Shown here: piece by piece, positions 23,290 to 26,167 of the stretch
Layout: the number at the start of each line of letters is the position of its first letter
How positions within the stretch are numbered: position 1 is the first letter of the stretch
Assembly: GCA_964522635.1 (NCBI GenBank)
Contig: CAZFWT010000019.1
Location: 1 to 26,167, forward strand
Reading direction: 5' to 3'
DNA: 26,167 bases
DNA from: JACGMN01 sp964522635
Lineage (GTDB): Archaea > Halobacteriota > Syntropharchaeia > Alkanophagales > Methanospirareceae
Notes under the pieces: model-generated
What the model saw: only the letters and a program-made list of their open reading frames with translations
Told to the model about the DNA's origin: nothing
The model's database searches: none
Translations under genes and position numbers: made by a program

Positions 23290-23400
23290 ATGAAGGCAAC
23301 GGTAGAAGCGATGCTGGATGCGGGATGTGCATCCAGCGCGGAAGAAGGCATGCTGAACCGAAAGCTTTATATACCCCCTTTTCTTTTGGAAAAAAATTAG
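23290..23400 (+). CDS. Possible 36-residue leader ORF before the surface-protein gene
   Basis: An ATG at 23290 opens a frame of 36 codons ending at TAG 23398-23400. The product starts MKATVEAMLDAGCASS and ends PPFLLEKN. It has no known family and no signal peptide. It follows the TATA box at 23241-23250 by about 40 bp and its stop codon overlaps the first base of the AGGAGGTG Shine-Dalgarno of the next gene, an arrangement that would allow coupling. The AAGGGG and AGAAGGG just upstream could be a weak ribosome binding site. Its 3' third also contains the proximal TATA box of the next gene, so it could be chance. Confidence 0.25.
   Translation: MKATVEAMLDAGCASSAEEGMLNRKLYIPPFLLEKN
23313..23337. 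repeat. Perfect 9-bp inverted repeat (stem-loop) in the leader
   Basis: GCTGGATGC (23313-23321) and GCATCCAGC (23329-23337) are exact inverse complements around a 7-nt loop. If transcription starts from the 23241 TATA box, this is a strong hairpin in the 5' leader about 80 nt before the surface-protein ATG. If only the 23364 TATA is used, it is a DNA dyad about 30 bp upstream of that box. Confidence 0.6.
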
Positions 23401-23406
23401 GAGGTG
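23399..23406 (+). promoter_or_regulatory. Strong Shine-Dalgarno of the surface-protein gene
   Basis: AGGAGGTG lies 12 nt before the ATG at 23419 and includes the GTG at 23404. A ribosome bound to this site cannot also start on the GTG it covers, so the ATG is preferred as the start. Confidence 0.6.
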
Positions 23407-23418
23407 AAAACGAAAAAG

Positions 23419-25674
23419 ATGAAGACAAAGATGATAGGCATTGCGATGGTAGTGATTATAATCGCTTCGGTCTTCGGTGTGATGATGCCGACAGCGATCG
23501 CTTACAGTCAGGGCGACAGTTTCAACCATATCGATAAGACAGCAGGCGAAATTAAGAGGGTTGTTATCGGGCAGAATCTGCAGTTCGAAGGGTTTGCTGC
23601 TCAGCCTTCCGTGTATCGGTACGTCTCGGGCGATCTGGAGAACGTGTATGACGTGGTCGAGGAGGCGGGCAATTGGAGGATCTACGATGTCAGTTGGCCC
23701 ACCTCAGGTGCGTACTACGTGAGTGATAGTTCCACAAATCCACAAGCTCAGACGCAGCTTTCAGTTGTCGCGCCCTCAATGCCGTTGAAACTGAAGGTGG
23801 GCACCAAGGAAGTCTCGTCGATCGCCAAGGGAACGGACGTCATTATTGATGTCAGCGGCATTAACCTCTTTGACGAAGATGGCGTGAAGCTGGTCGTCAT
23901 GAAGGGTGATTCAGTCATAAAGACAAAATCCGGCCAGACGTTTGATCCCATCACGGTCGGCAACTTGAAGGCACTGGTGATTGATCAGACCGCAAATTGG
24001 GACGTCGGTGATTATACCTTCCAGGTGAAAACCGATTCGAATAAAGCCTGTGGGCTGGATGCGTCGAGCACAACGAAGAGCCTGAAGATTATCAAGGGCG
24101 AGATCGCCATTGAGGCGTCCACGACCAGTGTCGTTGAGATCAAGGCGGTGAGCCTCACGGTAACCGGCGTGGCTGGGGACGACATTGAGGTCACCTCAAC
24201 GCCATCGGAAAACGTTGTTTTCCGGGCTGGTATTGATGATACGCCAGCTGGCGCAACTAATACCTTCACGCACTACATCGATGATGATGGTGTCAGAAAG
24301 TACTCGGTCAAGTTCGAAGACACCGGCTCGTACACGATCAAGGTAACTATTACGGGTAGTGCTGGTGGTGCGCGAGATGGTGAATACGATACCGTGGACA
24401 TAACGGTCTCGGAGAAGGCGGTCGACTTCGACGTGCCAACCTCCGTGATCCTTGGTGACAAGCTCGTGATCAAGGGCACGGCGAACACCGGCACCTATGT
24501 TGACGTGTACGTCGACGATGTCCTTTACAAGCAACTCGACAACCTGGTGCTCGTTGATGGCGAGTTCAGCAAGGAGGTGACAGTAAACAGCGATGTCGGT
24601 ATGAGCGTCACGGGCACCGTACGCATGAAGGCCTGGATCGACAATCAAGATGCCAGTGGAGTCGATATCAATGTGCCGGCAGGGTCGACAAAGACCACCC
24701 AAAAGCCGGATGCAAGCGAAGACGGCAGTGTAGCGATCTTGCTGGGGAGTCCAGAGCTGAGTGCCACGGTCGATACCACTGTAGTTGTACCTGAGGACTC
24801 CTTCTATGTGAACGGGAATGCGCAGGGCACAACCTCGGTTGATATCCTTGCCATAGCGCCAAAGGGCTCAGGTGGCAAAGGCCTGGAGCCAGGTAGTACG
24901 GACTTCACCGGTCTTGCGTTCAAGAACCCGTCGGTCTCTGAGGCTGACAACACCTTCTCGCAGAAGATTACTGTCGATGAAGACGCAGACACCGGTCGCT
25001 ATGTCATTCTCATAGCGAGCAAGGGCATGGACGGCTACTGGGGCAATAGTGAAGACACTACTACAACGGGCAGTTTACTTACCGCTGTTACTGATGGCTA
25101 CGGTCTCAGCTTTGCGAGCAAGTCACAAGAACAAGTCTTGTCAATCGTTCTGGATGTCCTGAACCGTGCGGGTTCCGATGACCTCTATATACCGGCATCG
25201 ATAAATGTCGAGTCGGCACGCGTCGCACTGGATAAGCCTGCGGATGTAGCCATTGGCGAACCGCTCGTGGTCACCGGTACGACGAACCGAAAGGTTGGGC
25301 ACTCGATGCTCTTCACGGCTACTGGGCCGAGCGAGTTAACGCCTGTTATAGTGCCAGTTGAATCCGATTATACCTTCACAGCGACCTTCGACACAACCGG
25401 TGCCACAGCAGGGACTTACAACGTGAAAGTCGACGACGGCGACGGGCACACCGCGACGGTAACCGTCGGCCTGAGTGTAGGACCTGCGCCGACATCAACC
25501 CCAACACCAGCGCCAACAACTCCAACACCAGCGCCAACGGCGGTACCAACACCAGCGCCAACAGCAACACCAGTACCTGCGACACCGACACCTGAAGAGC
25601 CAGGCTTCGAGGCGCTATTCGCCATTGGAGGTCTGTTAGCAATCGCCTTCCTCGTACTGAGGATCCGGAAGTAA
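23419..25674 (+). CDS. Large secreted surface (S-layer-like) protein with PGF-CTERM anchor
   Basis: This protein of about 751 residues starts with a basic then hydrophobic signal peptide (about residues 1-28, probable cut after PTAIA). An N-terminal region containing VVIGQNLQFEGF resembles the start of euryarchaeal surface glycoproteins. Repeated Ig/beta-sandwich-like segments fill most of the length, and a Thr/Pro-rich spacer (stalk) follows. The last 24 residues are PGFEALFAIGGLLAIAFLV plus a basic tail, which is a PGF-CTERM signal: cut by an archaeosortase (ArtA type) and replaced by an archaeal lipid. It is acidic, with few Cys and many Thr, Ser and Val. The strong SD and TATA suggest very high expression. 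A GTG start at 23404 is possible but overlaps the SD. Most likely the S-layer or another major envelope protein. Confidence 0.85.
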   Translation: MKTKMIGIAMVVIIIASVFGVMMPTAIAYSQGDSFNHIDKTAGEIKRVVIGQNLQFEGFAAQPSVYRYVSGDLENVYDVVEEAGNWRIYDVSWPTSGAYYVSDSSTNPQAQTQLSVVAPSMPLKLKVGTKEVSSIAKGTDVIIDVSGINLFDEDGVKLVVMKGDSVIKTKSGQTFDPITVGNLKALVIDQTANWDVGDYTFQVKTDSNKACGLDASSTTKSLKIIKGEIAIEASTTSVVEIKAVSLTVTGVAGDDIEVTSTPSENVVFRAGIDDTPAGATNTFTHYIDDDGVRKYSVKFEDTGSYTIKVTITGSAGGARDGEYDTVDITVSEKAVDFDVPTSVILGDKLVIKGTANTGTYVDVYVDDVLYKQLDNLVLVDGEFSKEVTVNSDVGMSVTGTVRMKAWIDNQDASGVDINVPAGSTKTTQKPDASEDGSVAILLGSPELSATVDTTVVVPEDSFYVNGNAQGTTSVDILAIAPKGSGGKGLEPGSTDFTGLAFKNPSVSEADNTFSQKITVDEDADTGRYVILIASKGMDGYWGNSEDTTTTGSLLTAVTDGYGLSFASKSQEQVLSIVLDVLNRAGSDDLYIPASINVESARVALDKPADVAIGEPLVVTGTTNRKVGHSMLFTATGPSELTPVIVPVESDYTFTATFDTTGATAGTYNVKVDDGDGHTATVTVGLSVGPAPTSTPTPAPTTPTPAPTAVPTPAPTATPVPATPTPEEPGFEALFAIGGLLAIAFLVLRIRK
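25501..25562 (+). repeat. Three copies of a 17-bp unit encoding the Pro/Thr stalk
   Basis: The unit CCAACACCAGCGCCAAC occurs exactly at 25501-25517, 25522-25538 and 25546-25562, encoding Pro-Thr-Pro-Ala-Pro-Thr units. It forms the wall-spanning stalk before the PGF-CTERM tail, a likely site of O-glycosylation and of copy-number change. Confidence 0.8.
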
Positions 25675-25712
25675 GCTAAGCTACTATACACACAAAAAGT
25701 AGAAAAGTTTGG

Positions 25713-25740
25713 GAGGGGCTTTTTTTATCCCTCTTTTTTT
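25713..25740 (+). terminator. Hairpin and T-tract terminator of the surface-protein gene
   Basis: GAGGG (25713-25717) pairs with CCCTC (25729-25733) around an 11-nt loop that contains a T run, followed directly by seven T residues (25734-25740). It lies about 40 bp past the stop codon; more T runs follow to about 25765. This strong termination signal fits a highly expressed single gene. Confidence 0.75.
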
Positions 25741-26117
25741 GTTTTTTACACCCGTTTTCTTTTTCAAAAAAAAAAACCTGTACTAAAGAAAAACGAAGCT
25801 ACTCTGTTTTGCTGACATTATCCATTAAAAGAGAAAAAGTATAGAGAGTTTTTACTAAAGGCCTACTCCTGATTTAGGATAGGATTATCAGGGAGAGAAA
25901 CGTACGTTTGAAGTCTTCTCGTCGTGAAATCTAGTGCGTGTATGTCATGGCTCAGGTTATCTCGTGCTAACTCTGTGAAAGTCATAATGCTAAAAGTGCG
26001 AAAATACTCTTTCTGAAGCGGGAAAAGAGCTCCTTTAGAAGCATATTCACGCCAAATAGCGCATCTCTCAGGATTTTTATCTATATCGAGCATTCAAAAA
26101 CTAGGAGAAGAATCAGA
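25741..26117. other. AT-rich stretch without a supported gene
   Basis: This 377-bp stretch is visibly richer in A and T than the rest of the window and contains an A11-like run near 25767-25778. The only frame of note is 76 codons on the minus strand (25863-26093), starting at an ATG directly preceded by a stop codon, without a ribosome binding site or a recognisable family. I see no tRNA, repeat array or clear promoter. The composition and the intron-like element that follows suggest an insertion-prone accessory site. Confidence 0.5.
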
Positions 26118-26167
26118 GTGCGCCGAGAAAGACCATGCTATCCAGTTTGGTGAAAGTCCGACCTGAG
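26118..26167 (+). mobile_element. Possible 5' end of a group II intron (runs past the window)
   Basis: The sequence from 26118 starts GTGCGCC, matching the GUGYG 5' consensus of group II introns. About 30 nt later it reads GGTGAAAGTCCGAC, the kind of short domain I hairpin sequence commonly found in bacterial and archaeal group II introns. The flanks of that box (GTTTGG and CCGAC) can form a short stem. The rest of the ribozyme and any reverse transcriptase would lie beyond the window, so the catalytic domain V cannot be checked. Confidence 0.45.

Larger units (their letters stand above)
22932..23418 (+). promoter_or_regulatory. Long regulatory region before the surface-protein gene
   Basis: About 490 bp without a long gene separate the divergent AK6 and surface-protein genes. 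On the plus strand it has four TATA-like elements: TAATATAAAG (23128-23137), CTTTATAAAT (23205-23214), ACTATAAATA (23241-23250) and GCTTTATATACC (23364-23375). The last predicts a start near 23395, giving a leader of about 24 nt. Three perfect inverted repeats also lie here. The first 200 bp next to AK6 show nothing I can name. The abundance of core promoter elements suggests multiple start sites and strong, tunable expression, as expected for an abundant surface protein. Confidence 0.55.

Noticed and set aside
23404..23418. GTG start for the surface protein at 23404
   Set aside because: The GTG lies inside the AGGAGGTG ribosome binding site; the ATG at 23419 is 12 nt downstream of it and leads into a normal signal peptide.
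25863..26093. 76-codon minus-strand ORF in the AT-rich end
   Set aside because: No ribosome site, promoter or family similarity; the stop codon directly before its ATG and the AT-rich composition make chance likely.

Overview
The window looks like chromosomal DNA from a methane- or alkane-metabolising euryarchaeote, in the broad Methanomicrobia/Syntrophoarchaeia/ANME sphere. Four lines point there: a methanogenesis marker protein 15 homologue; archaeal lipid genes (CDP-archaeol synthase and an archaetidylinositol-phosphate-synthase-like CDP-alcohol transferase); archaeal information-processing genes (RadA, LSm, AK6-type adenylate kinase, archaeal phosphoglycerate mutase, pyruvoyl arginine decarboxylase); and a cell-surface protein with a PGF-CTERM tail. 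Promoters are archaeal TATA boxes. I cannot name a species. No rRNA or tRNA gene and no CRISPR array was seen.

Layout. 1-2.2 kb: the end of a small membrane protein gene converges on a MutS-type ATPase gene. 2.3-4.9 kb: a tight plus-strand set of an aldo/keto-reductase-like barrel protein, an FAD/NAD(P) disulfide reductase and an unknown protein. 5.0-8.0 kb: proline genes proB and proA with a HicB-like gene between them. 8.0-8.4 kb: a DUF3467-like protein on the minus strand. 8.5-11.0 kb: a PfkB kinase gene overlapping a pyruvoyl arginine decarboxylase gene, then radA. 11.0-12.9 kb: a CBS/zinc-ribbon protein and apgM, divergent from a shared AT-rich promoter. 13.0-19.0 kb: a minus-strand run of pyrC, carS, methanogenesis marker 15, trmO, a YgjP-like metallopeptidase and argH. 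19.0-21.5 kb: LSm, proC, an archaeal HTH regulator and purE on the plus strand. 21.6-22.9 kb: AIPS-like and AK6 genes on the minus strand. 23.4-25.7 kb: a large secreted S-layer-like protein. The last 0.5 kb is AT-rich and ends in what looks like the 5' terminus of a group II intron.

Together the genes give a complete glutamate-to-proline pathway (proB, proA, proC), the last step of arginine synthesis (argH) followed by arginine decarboxylation to agmatine, single steps of pyrimidine and purine synthesis, lower glycolysis/gluconeogenesis, archaeal membrane lipid synthesis and a PGF-CTERM surface protein expected to be anchored to such lipids.

The parts most worth a second look are the roughly 490-bp region before the surface-protein gene (four TATA-like boxes, three perfect inverted repeats and a 36-codon ORF ending in the Shine-Dalgarno site) and the intron-like terminus at the right edge. 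Several genes have a TATA box about 26-30 nt before the start codon with no usable Shine-Dalgarno, which suggests leaderless mRNAs mixed with Shine-Dalgarno-led ones.
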